From Clostridia bacterium (GTDB taxonomy: Bacteria; Bacillota; Clostridia; Christensenellales; CAG-138), in assembly GCA_017428025.1 (NCBI GenBank), contig JAFRRO010000018.1:1-35229 (forward strand): a stretch of DNA of 35,229 bases, given 5' to 3'. The notes under the pieces were generated by a model. The model had not been told where the DNA came from, did not search any database, and saw only the letters and a list, made by a program, of their open reading frames with translations. Below, in pieces: positions 6,741-16,049 of this stretch (position 1 is the stretch's first letter; every line of letters starts with the position of its first letter). Position numbers and translations under genes: made by a program.

Positions 6741-8894
6741 ATGAAAAGAACACTGGCAATTGTGCTCGCACTCTTGATGGTTCTGGCGCTTGTCGCCTGC
6801 ACCGGCAGCGGCGATCAGCCGTCGCAGCCGGGCAACAACGGCGGCGGCAGCACCGAGCTGGCAGGCACCTATGACATCACCGTCTGGGTGGGCGAGAATG
6901 CGGTCGATCTGACCAAGAAGCAGATCGAGGACTTCAACAACACGAACACCGACGGCATTAAGTTCAATGCGACGGTCAACCCGGTTTCCGAGGCGACCTC
7001 CGCGGACCAGATGCTGGTCGACGTTTCCGCAGGCGCGGACATCTACTGCTTCGCGCAGGACCAGTTCGCCCGTCTCGTTCAGGGCGGCGCTCTGAACAAG
7101 CTCGGCGACAAGGCTGCGGCAACCGTTCGTGAAGCGAACGACGCAGGCGTCGTTGCGGCGGCGACCTCCGGCGACACGCTGTGGGCGTACCCGATGACCT
7201 CGGACAACGGCTACTTCATGTACTATGATAAGTCCGTCATCCCCGAGGCAGACGTCGACTCCCTCGAAAAGCTGATCGCGGACTGCGAAGCGGCGAACAA
7301 GTACTTCGCGTTTGAGACCAACACCTCCGCATGGTACCTTGCATCCCGGTTCTTCGCAACCGGCTGCAAGTCCGAGTGGAAGACTGCGGACGACGGTTCC
7401 TTCGAATCCGTCTTGGATACGTTCGACAGCCCCGAGGGTCTCATCGCCGTCAAGGGCATGAAGAAGCTTGTCGACTCCCCGATGAGCCTCTCTTCTTCCG
7501 CGGCTGCTGAATTTGCAAGCGACGCGGCGATCGTCGTCACCGGTACCTGGGCGTACAACGACATCAAGGCGCTGCTCGGCGACAACATGGGTTGTACGGA
7601 TCTGCCCTCCTTCGAAGTGGACGGCAAGGAATACCACCTCGGTTCCTTCAACGGCTGCAAGCTGATGGGCGTTAAGCCGCAGGACGACGCAGTCCGCGCG
7701 GCGGTTCTCCACAGACTCGCACAGTTCCTCACCGACGAAACCCATCAGATGGAGCGTTTCGATGCGCTTGCATGGGGTCCGTCCAACCTGAACGCGCAGA
7801 ATTCCGACGCAGTCAAGAGCGATCCCGGTCTGTCCGCGCTGCTCAAGCAGAACGCATACTCCCGTCCGCAGGGCCAGATCCACGGCTCCTGGTGGGATAT
7901 CGCAAAGGTCATCGCGGATGACGTCAAGGCGGCAACCGACGAAGCAGGCCTCCAGCAGGCTCTGACGAACTACCACGACAAGATCGCGGCTCTGTTCACC
8001 ATGACCGAGGAAGAGAAGAATGCGTGGGGCGTCATCGGCGCAATCTGCGGCACCAACTGGGATACCGATTTCCCGATGAAGGAGACCGAAACGAACGTCT
8101 TCGTGTCCGAAGCGCTCGACCTCCATGCGGGTGAAGAATTCAAAGTCCGTCAGGGCGCAAGCTGGGATCTCAACTACGGCGAGAACTGCGAACAGAACGG
8201 CGCGAACATCGTCGTTCCGGCGGACGGCAACTACACCGTCAAGCTCGACCTCAACAACATGACGCTCGAACTGCTCGACGAGAGCGGCGCAGCGGTTGAG
8301 AAGGAGCCCGAACCCGAACCCGATCCCAACGCGGAAGCTCCCGACACCTGGGCGCTCATCGGCGCAATCTGCGGCACCAACTGGGATACCGACTTCCCGA
8401 TGTTCGAGAAGGAAGGCAAGTTCTATGCACCGGTCGTTCTGAAGGCGGGCGAAGAATTCAAAGTCCGTGCGAACGGCGAGTGGAAGAAGGACTTCGGTCT
8501 GAATGAAGGCGTTGCCGAAGCAGGCGGCGGGAACATCGTTGTCGAAGAGGACGGCACCTACCTCGTCATCCTCGATCCGAATCCGGAAGCTCCGGCACTG
8601 ACGGTCGAGAAGATGACCTGGGCGCTCATCGGCGGCATCGGCGGCACCTCCTGGGACACCGACTTTGCTCTGACCGAGAAGGAGCCCGGCGTTTGGGTAT
8701 CCGATCCGATCGAACTGCATGCGGGCGAGGAATTCAAAGTCCGTGCAAATGCTGACTGGACCGTGAACTTCGGTCTCGACGAAGAAGGCGCACCCGTTCA
8801 GGACGGCGCAAACCTGAAAGTGGAAGCGGACGGCAACTATGTCGTGACGCTGGACCTCGTCAACAAGACGCTGACCTTTGAGGCGGCGGCATAA
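6741..8894 (+). CDS. Sugar ABC transporter solute-binding lipoprotein with three C-terminal SusE/SusF-like modules
   Basis: 717 residues, far longer than the usual ~400-450 for this family. The signal peptide ends LVAC (Cys20), followed by a Gly/Ser/Gln linker. Residues about 43-420 form a MalE-type extracellular solute-binding domain (YDITVWVGENAV, a WAYPMTSDNG segment, WAYNDIK). Three ~85-residue repeats begin at about W428, W537 and W627. Each has an IGxIxGTxWDTDF start, an exact GEEFKVR and a GxY.V.LDxN end. This is the pattern of the SusE/SusF starch-binding modules of Bacteroidota. An acidic Pro/Glu linker (about 520-535) separates modules 1 and 2. The ribosome-binding site AGGAGG lies 8 bp before the ATG. 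It is first in the importer operon and is followed by an attenuating terminator. The role is to capture oligosaccharides at the surface; maltodextrin is suggested by the modules and galacto-oligosaccharide by the GH53/GH2/GH36 neighbours. Confidence 0.9.
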   Translation: MKRTLAIVLALLMVLALVACTGSGDQPSQPGNNGGGSTELAGTYDITVWVGENAVDLTKKQIEDFNNTNTDGIKFNATVNPVSEATSADQMLVDVSAGADIYCFAQDQFARLVQGGALNKLGDKAAATVREANDAGVVAAATSGDTLWAYPMTSDNGYFMYYDKSVIPEADVDSLEKLIADCEAANKYFAFETNTSAWYLASRFFATGCKSEWKTADDGSFESVLDTFDSPEGLIAVKGMKKLVDSPMSLSSSAAAEFASDAAIVVTGTWAYNDIKALLGDNMGCTDLPSFEVDGKEYHLGSFNGCKLMGVKPQDDAVRAAVLHRLAQFLTDETHQMERFDALAWGPSNLNAQNSDAVKSDPGLSALLKQNAYSRPQGQIHGSWWDIAKVIADDVKAATDEAGLQQALTNYHDKIAALFTMTEEEKNAWGVIGAICGTNWDTDFPMKETETNVFVSEALDLHAGEEFKVRQGASWDLNYGENCEQNGANIVVPADGNYTVKLDLNNMTLELLDESGAAVEKEPEPEPDPNAEAPDTWALIGAICGTNWDTDFPMFEKEGKFYAPVVLKAGEEFKVRANGEWKKDFGLNEGVAEAGGGNIVVEEDGTYLVILDPNPEAPALTVEKMTWALIGGIGGTSWDTDFALTEKEPGVWVSDPIELHAGEEFKVRANADWTVNFGLDEEGAPVQDGANLKVEADGNYVVTLDLVNKTLTFEAAA

Positions 8895-8961
8895 GGGGAA
8901 TGATTCGAAACAATCCGAAAATGCATTAGGCTTTACCGGATTCGATTCGAATGAATTGCGG

Positions 8962-9000
8962 TCGGAGCCGAAGAAACATTCGGCTCCGATTTCTTATTTC
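8962..9000 (+). terminator. Intercistronic terminator/attenuator between binding protein and permeases
   Basis: A perfect 11-bp stem (8962-8972 with 8979-8989), a 6-nt loop and a T-rich tail (TTTCTTATTTC). It sits between the binding protein and MalF genes, with no new promoter evident. Partial readthrough would give more binding protein than permease, as is usual for such operons. Confidence 0.8.
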
Positions 9001-9079
9001 GGGGAACAACCAAGGAACCGCCGCGCAGCCGCACGGACGGCGGCGGTTCACCTCTCGGTCATCATAAGGAGGGTAGTAC

Positions 9080-10843
9080 ATGTATAAGAAAAAGATTGTC
9101 CCCGGGGTCGTAAAGACCGTACTCGGTGCGATCCTGATGGGAGTTTCGTGGCTGGTTGCCGCGGTCCTCGTCCCGAAGATCAAAAAGTCGATCCTGACGC
9201 CGTACACCTACGGAGAGGAAGGATTCTGGATCTGGGCGATCATCACGGCGATCATCGTGATCGGAGCCATCGTACTGCTGTACATCGGCATCCGTGAAAT
9301 GGTCAGTACCGCGCAGTACAACAAAAAGGTTGTGCAGAGCGGCTCCTATGTGAAAGCCAAGGAACGCAGTTCCGTCGCCATCGCCCTCTCGAACGCGGGC
9401 AAGGGCATCGCCAAGTTCTTCGTCGGAATCGGCAAAGGCATCGCCGATCTCGTCACGACGTTCATCCACGGCGACTGGAAGACCAAGATCTCCTACTTCG
9501 TGATGGGCTTCGGCAACATCACGAGAGGGCAGGTTCTGAGAGGTCTGCTGTTCCTGCTTCTGGAAATCGTATTCATCGTCTATATGGTCATCCCGCGCGG
9601 CGGCGGATACTGGCTGTCCATGCTGCCCTCGCTCGGCAAGGTGGCTCCGAACCCGCACGGCGCGTACAACGAAGTGCTTGACCAGTGGGTGGCAACGCCC
9701 GGCGACCAGTCGTTCCGCATCCTGCTGTACGGCGTTCTGACGATCTTCTTCATCATCGCGGTCGTCTACACCTGGTATGTCAATATCAAGCAGAACAAGA
9801 TCGCGGAGAGCATCATCCGCTCCGGCAAGAAGCTCAAGAGCGGCAAGGACGACCTGAGATCGCTCGTCGACGATCAGTTCTACAAGACGCTGCTCGCGCT
9901 GCCGACCGTCGGCATCCTGCTGTTCACGGTCATGCCGATCATCTTCATGATCCTCGTCGCGTTCACGAACTATTCCTCGATCAACGACGGTATCAACAAC
10001 GGCCTGTTCCACTGGGTGGGCTTCGAAAACTTCAAGACCATGTTCTCGTGGGACGTCGGCGGCGTCAACTACTCCGCGACGTTCGGTGAGATCCTGCTGT
10101 GGACGCTGATCTGGGCGGTGTTCGCGACGTTCACGAACTACTTCCTCGGCATCCTCGTCGCCATGATGATCAACAAGAAGGGCATCCACCTCAAGAAGGT
10201 CTGGAGAACCATCCTGATCATGACGATCGCGATCCCGCAGTTCATCTCGCTGCTGTACATCAGCAAGATGTTCAGCTTGAACGGTCTTGTCAACGGCTTC
10301 TTAATCGACCTCGGCATCATTCAGCCGGCGGACGCGATCAACTTCCTGGGCGGCAACAACCCGGTGCTCGCGCGCGTCATGGTCATCCTCATCAATATCT
10401 GGATCGGCATTCCGTACCTGATGCTGATCGCAACGGGTATCCTGATGAACATTCCGGCGGACCTGTACGAATCCGCGAAGATCGACGGCGCAAGCGGCTG
10501 GAAGCAGTTTTCTAAGATCACGCTTCCGTACATGCTGTTCATCACCGGTCCGTACCTTCTGACGAGCTTCACGGGCAACATGAACAACTTCAACGTCATC
10601 TACCTGTTGACCGGCGGCGGCCCGACGAATCCGGCGGCATCCGGCGCAGCGGGCAATGTCGGTTACACAGACCTGTTGATCACCTGGCTGTTCAAGATCA
10701 CACAGACCGGTACGGCGCAGGACGGCTCGCAGTATTACCTGGCTTCCGTCATCGGTATTCTCGTCTTTATTGTGGTCGGCGTCATTTCGCTGGTTGTGTA
10801 CAGCGTCTTGCCTTCGGTCAAGAATGAGGAGGATTTCCAATAA
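9080..10843 (+). CDS. MalF-type sugar ABC transporter permease with extended N-terminus
   Basis: 587 residues. The C-terminal ~300 residues (from about 280) are a standard binding-protein-dependent permease with the cytoplasmic EAA loop (NIPADLYESAKIDGASG at about 456-472) that contacts the ATPase. Ahead of it lie hydrophobic segments at about 150-172 and 210-235 and a linker region. The first ~130 residues carry two more transmembrane helices (about 9-31 and 47-68) and an amphipathic Gly/Lys stretch, and I do not recognise that part. Ribosome-binding site AAGGAGGG ends 6 bp before the ATG. The stop overlaps the next start by 1 bp. Product: one half of the inner-membrane channel of the oligosaccharide importer (MdxF/GanP-like). 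Confidence 0.92.
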   Translation: MYKKKIVPGVVKTVLGAILMGVSWLVAAVLVPKIKKSILTPYTYGEEGFWIWAIITAIIVIGAIVLLYIGIREMVSTAQYNKKVVQSGSYVKAKERSSVAIALSNAGKGIAKFFVGIGKGIADLVTTFIHGDWKTKISYFVMGFGNITRGQVLRGLLFLLLEIVFIVYMVIPRGGGYWLSMLPSLGKVAPNPHGAYNEVLDQWVATPGDQSFRILLYGVLTIFFIIAVVYTWYVNIKQNKIAESIIRSGKKLKSGKDDLRSLVDDQFYKTLLALPTVGILLFTVMPIIFMILVAFTNYSSINDGINNGLFHWVGFENFKTMFSWDVGGVNYSATFGEILLWTLIWAVFATFTNYFLGILVAMMINKKGIHLKKVWRTILIMTIAIPQFISLLYISKMFSLNGLVNGFLIDLGIIQPADAINFLGGNNPVLARVMVILINIWIGIPYLMLIATGILMNIPADLYESAKIDGASGWKQFSKITLPYMLFITGPYLLTSFTGNMNNFNVIYLLTGGGPTNPAASGAAGNVGYTDLLITWLFKITQTGTAQDGSQYYLASVIGILVFIVVGVISLVVYSVLPSVKNEEDFQ

Positions 10844-11742
10844 TGAATACGAATGAAACCACCGCCTCTATGAAGAGACATATGGGCATGAAGGCTGCCT
10901 CGCGTATCAGCAACACCATCATCCACATCATTCTGGTGCTGATCAGCATCGTCTGGTTGATCCCGTTCATCTGCATCGTGATTCAGTCGTTCCGTGTGGA
11001 GCCCACGAGCATGTCGCGTTACCTCTTGAACCACCCCTCCATCCAATTCAACTGGGGGTTCGACAACTACGTCAATCTCTGGAAATCCGATTTCCCGAGA
11101 TGGTACCTCAACACCTTCATCATCGCGATCGTCGTTGCGGTGGTGCAGACGATCATCGTCCTGTGCATGTCCTACACGCTCTCGCGTTTCCGCTTCAAGA
11201 TGCGTAAGCCGATGATGCAGTTCATGCTGATCCTCGGCATGTTCCCGGGCATGCTCGCCATGATCATCCTGTACCAGGTCCTCAAAGACATCGGTCTTGC
11301 GGGCACCAACGCCATTCCCGGCCTGATCCTCGTGTACTGCGCGTCGTCCGGCATGGGCTACTACGTATCCAAGGGCTTCTTCGATACGATCCCGAAATCG
11401 CTGGACGAAGCGGCGCGTGTTGACGGCGCGACCAGAGCGCAGGTCCTCTTCAAGATCATCCTGCCGCTGGCAAAGCCGATCGTCATCTATACGGTCCTGA
11501 CCGCGTTCATGGGCCCGTGGGGCGACTTCGTATTTGCGAAATACGTCAGCGGCGTCACGCCGAGCGCGTACAACGTAGCCGTCGGTTTGCAGTCCTGGTT
11601 GGCGACCGACACGATGACGAACAACTACTACACCATGTTCTGCGCAGGCGGCGTGGTCGTTGCAATCCCGGTCGTGATCCTGTTCATGTGCCTGCAGCGG
11701 TACTATGTGGAAGGCGTCACGGGCGGCGCGGTCAAGGGTTAA
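10843..11742 (+). CDS. MalG-type sugar ABC transporter permease
   Basis: 299 residues, normal length, with about six transmembrane helices. The EAA loop is SLDEAARVDGATRAQV followed by FKIILPLAKP. It shares one base with the MalF stop (TAATG), so the two permeases are translationally coupled and form the heterodimeric channel. The next gene, the ATPase, begins 37 bp downstream with its own ribosome-binding site. Confidence 0.95.
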   Translation: MNTNETTASMKRHMGMKAASRISNTIIHIILVLISIVWLIPFICIVIQSFRVEPTSMSRYLLNHPSIQFNWGFDNYVNLWKSDFPRWYLNTFIIAIVVAVVQTIIVLCMSYTLSRFRFKMRKPMMQFMLILGMFPGMLAMIILYQVLKDIGLAGTNAIPGLILVYCASSGMGYYVSKGFFDTIPKSLDEAARVDGATRAQVLFKIILPLAKPIVIYTVLTAFMGPWGDFVFAKYVSGVTPSAYNVAVGLQSWLATDTMTNNYYTMFCAGGVVVAIPVVILFMCLQRYYVEGVTGGAVKG

Positions 11743-11779
11743 GCCCGAACTCTAACGAATAGGAAAAGGAGTATTCGAT

Positions 11780-12910
<1,131 letters not shown>

Positions 12911-12929
12911 GAGACCGTCCATAATGCCG

Positions 12930-13103
12930 CCAGACCATTTGCGGCGAAACGGTAACAATGAATATCTGCAGGAAGAAAGGGCGGTAACGCCCTTTCTCCT
13001 TTTTTGGTTCGCCGCAAATTAGCCGTCGTTTTCTCCATTTCGCATACGCCGGTATAGCTCATGAAGAAAACGCGGCTTCTGACAACATTCTTGCCGGTCT
13101 CTG
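12930..13103 (+). repeat. 174-bp structured intergenic repeat, copy A
   Basis: Its partner is at 32733-32906. It is bounded by short inverted ends (CCAGACC ... GGTCT). Inside are an outer stem (12937-12948 with 13008-13019, 12 bp perfect), an inner stem (12974-12983 with 12988-12997), a small hairpin ATAC-GCCG-GTAT (13044-13055) and a conserved word GAAAACGCG (13066-13074). The spacing of these parts agrees with copy B to within 1-2 bp. The inner stem doubles as the importer operon terminator. Confidence 0.7.
12974..13005 (+). terminator. Terminator of the importer operon
   Basis: A 10-bp stem (12974-12983 with 12988-12997), loop GTAA, then CCTTTTTT. It is nested in the structured repeat. 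Confidence 0.85.
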
Positions 13104-13604
13104 CAGGAAACGGTTTTCCGTCCGCTTTTTCGTTGTCCGCAGACACAATGCAACCCCGCGCTTGTCATCCTGAACGAAGTGAAGGATCTCGGAACGGAAA
13201 AGCGCAACAGCACTTGTCATCCTGAGGCTTTGCCGAAGGATCTCGGAACGGAAAAGCACAACAGCACTTGTCATCCTGAGGCTTTGCCGAAGGATCTCGG
13301 AACGGAAAAGCACAACAGCACTTGTCATCCTGAGGCTTTGCCGAAGGATCTCAGAACGGAAAAGCACAACAGCGTTCCGGGATTCTTCGTCGCCATCCAC
13401 TGCGCTGCGCTTCGTTACATAGGTGCCGTCGCGCGCTTCCCGCGCGTCGCCATCGCTCCTCAGAATGACAGGAAGAAAATGCATTTCACCTTGCGTTGCA
13501 TGCATCCCGGCACGCAGAAAGACAATGGGGGAGCGGCGCAGGGAGGACCTGTCGGAACAGCGCGGCGAATCAGCTGCAAATACGCGCTTTTTTGTTGTCC
13601 GCAC
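13104..13604. other. Gene-free spacer with repeats
   Basis: It holds the 54-bp tandem array and a module (about 13399-13452) with CTGCGCTTCGTTAC and CGCGCGCTTCCCGCGCG that recurs near 1376-1436, 24990-25050 and 34778-34850. The reading frame of the GH2 gene runs open through this stretch, but it encodes only repeat-derived sequence. There is no ribosome-binding site until 13647. Confidence 0.7.
13161..13374. repeat. 54-bp tandem repeat array, four copies
   Basis: Units start CTTGTCATCCTGA at 13161 (variant of 52 bp), 13213, 13267 and 13321. The last three are nearly identical and contain GAAGGATCTCGGAACGG. The unit shares the CATCCTGAG...AAGGATCT core with the 102-bp repeats at 990-1207. Confidence 0.9.
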
Positions 13605-13633
13605 TTGTTTCGGGTACGGATTCATGGTAAAAT
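13605..13633 (+). promoter_or_regulatory. Promoter of the GH2-GH36 operon
   Basis: TTGTTT (13605-13610), 17 bp, TAAAAT (13628-13633), about 28 bp ahead of the GH2 ATG. Confidence 0.6.
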
Positions 13634-13661
13634 AAACCGAATACACAGGGAGGACCGAACG

Positions 13662-16046
13662 ATGCGAAAACTGGCGAACGACTGGGCGTTTACGCCCGTG
13701 TGGCAGGAGGGATTTCAGTACGGCGAGGGCGTTGCCGAGCCGGTGCGGCTGCCGCACAATCCGAGCACGATCCCGCAGCACTATGCGGGACCGGAGGACT
13801 ACGAGGGCGTGTACGGCTATCGCAGGATGCTGCCGCTCGACCGTTCCATGCGGGGCAAGCGCCTCTTTCTGCAGTTCGACGGCGCGGCGCATATCGCGAC
13901 GGTCTACGTGAACGGCAAGGCGCTTTTGACGCACAGCACCGGCTACACCGCGTTTCGCACGGAGATCACGAACGCGGTGCGCCTCGACGGGACCGATCTT
14001 TTGGCGGTGCGGCTCGATTCGACCGAGAACCCCGCGATCCCGCCGTTCGGCTACGTCATCGACTACCTGACCTACGCGGGGCTGTACCGCGACGTGTGGC
14101 TTGACGTGCGCAATCCGCTCTGCATCGCGGACGTGTTCGTGGAGACGCCGGACCTGCATACCGTAAAGGTGCAGACGACGTTTTCCGGCGCATCCGACGC
14201 GCCGGTGCGCCACCGCATCTTCGATCGCGACGGCGTGTGCGTCGCCGAAACCGTGCATGCCGCCTCGGAAACCAAGGTCGAAGCGCCGGAGGGGCTCGTC
14301 GTCTGCCGCGCTTCGCTGCATGCGGACGGCGTACGGCCGTGGACCGACGAAGAACCGAACCTGTACACCCTCGAAACGACGCTGTTCGACGCGGACATGC
14401 GACCGCAGGACACGGTCCGCACCCGCTTCGGCTTCCGCACCGCGGAGTTTCGCGCCGACGGATTCTATCTCAACGGCAAACGCACGTTTTTGCGCGGGCT
14501 CGACCGGCATCAGGCGTATCCGTATCTCGGCTACGCGGCGCCCGCGTCCCTGCAGCGCGAGGACGCGCGCATCCTCAAGGAGGAGCTCTGCTGCAATGCC
14601 GTGCGCACCTCGCACTATCCGCAAAGTCAAAGCTTTATCGACGCCTGCGATGAGCTCGGTCTGTTCGTGTTCACCGAGATCCCCGGCTGGCAGCACATCG
14701 GCGACGAAACCTGGCAGAAGCAGGCGATCGACAACGTGCGCGAGATGGTCCTGCAGTACCGCAATCATCCGTCGGTCGTGCTGTGGGGCGTGCGCATCAA
14801 CGAGAGCCGCGACAACGACAAACTCTATACCGAGACGAACGCGCTCGCGCATTTTCTCGATCCTTCGCGGCAGACCTCCGGCGTGCGCTATCTGCAAAAG
14901 AGCAGTTTCTTGGAGGACGTCTACGCCTACAACGATTTCAAGCCGTTCGATTACGACGCGCCGGTCCGCAAGAAGGCGGAGGTCGTGCCGGATGTGAGCC
15001 GCGGGTACCTGATCTCCGAACATTCGGGGCACATGTTCCCGACGAAGTCCTTTGATCCGTGGAGCAAGCGGCAGATGCACGCGCTGCGCCACGCGCGCAC
15101 CCTCGACGCGGCGATGGCAAGCGGCGAACACGCGGGGTGTTTCGGCTGGTGCATGTTCGACTACGCAACGCACAAGGACTTCGGCTCGGGCGACCGCGTC
15201 TGCTACCACGGCGTCATGGACGCGTTCCGCAATCCGAAGCTGGCCGCCGCCGCGTACGCGAGCCAGGGCGACGAAACGCCGGTGCTGGAGCTCGGTTCGC
15301 CGATGTGCATCGGCGACTATCCCGCGGGCGAGATCGGCAAGATCTACGCGTTCTCGAACGCCGACCGCATTGCGCTGTACAAGAACGATAAGCTGGTCAA
15401 AATCTTTCAGCCCATGGACTGGAAAGGCCTCAGGCACCCGCCGTTTCTGATCGACGATCTCATCGGGCAGCTTTTGATCAGCGAGGAGGGCTTTTCCGGC
15501 AAAAAGGCGGAGCTGTTGCACGATTCGCTGCTCTCCGCGGCGCAGCACGGCGTCGATCACATGCCTTTGAAGGACAAGCTGCGCATGCTCTACGCGATGA
15601 AGAAGTATCACCTGACCTACGCCGACGGCGAGGAGCTCTACGGCAAGTACGTCGGCAACTGGGGCGGCACGGTCAGCGGGTGGCGCTTTGACGCGCTGAA
15701 AGGCGACGAGGTCGTTGCGTCCGTGCTCTGCCGTCCGTCCAAGAAGCTGCATACGGAGGTCAAGGTCAGCAGCACCGCGCTCAGGGAGGGCGAGGGCTAC
15801 GACGCCGCGGCGGTGCGCGTGCGCATCCTCGACGAATACGGCAACCTCGCGCCGTACGCGCAGCTGCCGGTCCGCTTTGCCGTTGCGGGCGATCTGGAGC
15901 TGATCGGTCCCGACGCCGCGACCGCCGAGGGCGGCATGACCGGCACGTACCTCAGGACCGTCGGACACGGCGGCACGGGCACACTCACGATCCGCACGGA
16001 GCAGACGGCTCCGGTCACGATAGAATTCACGATCACGGAGGAATAA
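13662..16046 (+). CDS. GH2 family beta-galactosidase-like enzyme
   Basis: 794 residues starting MRKLANDW, with AGGGAGG 8 bp upstream; the open frame before this is repeat sequence. No signal peptide is seen, so it should be cytoplasmic. Domain order is GH2: a jelly-roll sugar-binding domain (YRRMLPLD, FDGAAHIATVYVNG), an immunoglobulin-like domain, then the catalytic barrel with RGLDRHQ, NAVRTSHYPQ, the acid/base Glu381 in RINES and the probable nucleophile Glu453 in LISEHSGHMFPTK. Additional beta domains complete the C-terminus. It likely releases terminal beta-galactose from imported galacto-oligosaccharides produced by the GH53 enzyme. Other GH2 specificities (glucuronidase, mannosidase) are less likely but not excluded. 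It is followed 3 bp later by the GH36 gene. Confidence 0.9.
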   Translation: MRKLANDWAFTPVWQEGFQYGEGVAEPVRLPHNPSTIPQHYAGPEDYEGVYGYRRMLPLDRSMRGKRLFLQFDGAAHIATVYVNGKALLTHSTGYTAFRTEITNAVRLDGTDLLAVRLDSTENPAIPPFGYVIDYLTYAGLYRDVWLDVRNPLCIADVFVETPDLHTVKVQTTFSGASDAPVRHRIFDRDGVCVAETVHAASETKVEAPEGLVVCRASLHADGVRPWTDEEPNLYTLETTLFDADMRPQDTVRTRFGFRTAEFRADGFYLNGKRTFLRGLDRHQAYPYLGYAAPASLQREDARILKEELCCNAVRTSHYPQSQSFIDACDELGLFVFTEIPGWQHIGDETWQKQAIDNVREMVLQYRNHPSVVLWGVRINESRDNDKLYTETNALAHFLDPSRQTSGVRYLQKSSFLEDVYAYNDFKPFDYDAPVRKKAEVVPDVSRGYLISEHSGHMFPTKSFDPWSKRQMHALRHARTLDAAMASGEHAGCFGWCMFDYATHKDFGSGDRVCYHGVMDAFRNPKLAAAAYASQGDETPVLELGSPMCIGDYPAGEIGKIYAFSNADRIALYKNDKLVKIFQPMDWKGLRHPPFLIDDLIGQLLISEEGFSGKKAELLHDSLLSAAQHGVDHMPLKDKLRMLYAMKKYHLTYADGEELYGKYVGNWGGTVSGWRFDALKGDEVVASVLCRPSKKLHTEVKVSSTALREGEGYDAAAVRVRILDEYGNLAPYAQLPVRFAVAGDLELIGPDAATAEGGMTGTYLRTVGHGGTGTLTIRTEQTAPVTIEFTITEE

Positions 16047-16049
16047 CGC

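Noticed and set aside
13161..13374. CRISPR-like tandem array
   Set aside because: The units are contiguous with no unique spacers, and no cas genes are present.
13179..13661. N-terminal extension of the GH2 frame with repeated HPEALPKDLGTEK peptides
   Set aside because: It is a translation of the 54-bp DNA repeats. The promoter and AGGGAGG site at 13605-13653 set the start at 13662.
13059..15968. 969-codon open frame opposite the GH2 gene
   Set aside because: Low-complexity Arg/Val/Asp-rich translation, covers repeats and the antisense of GH2; not a protein family.
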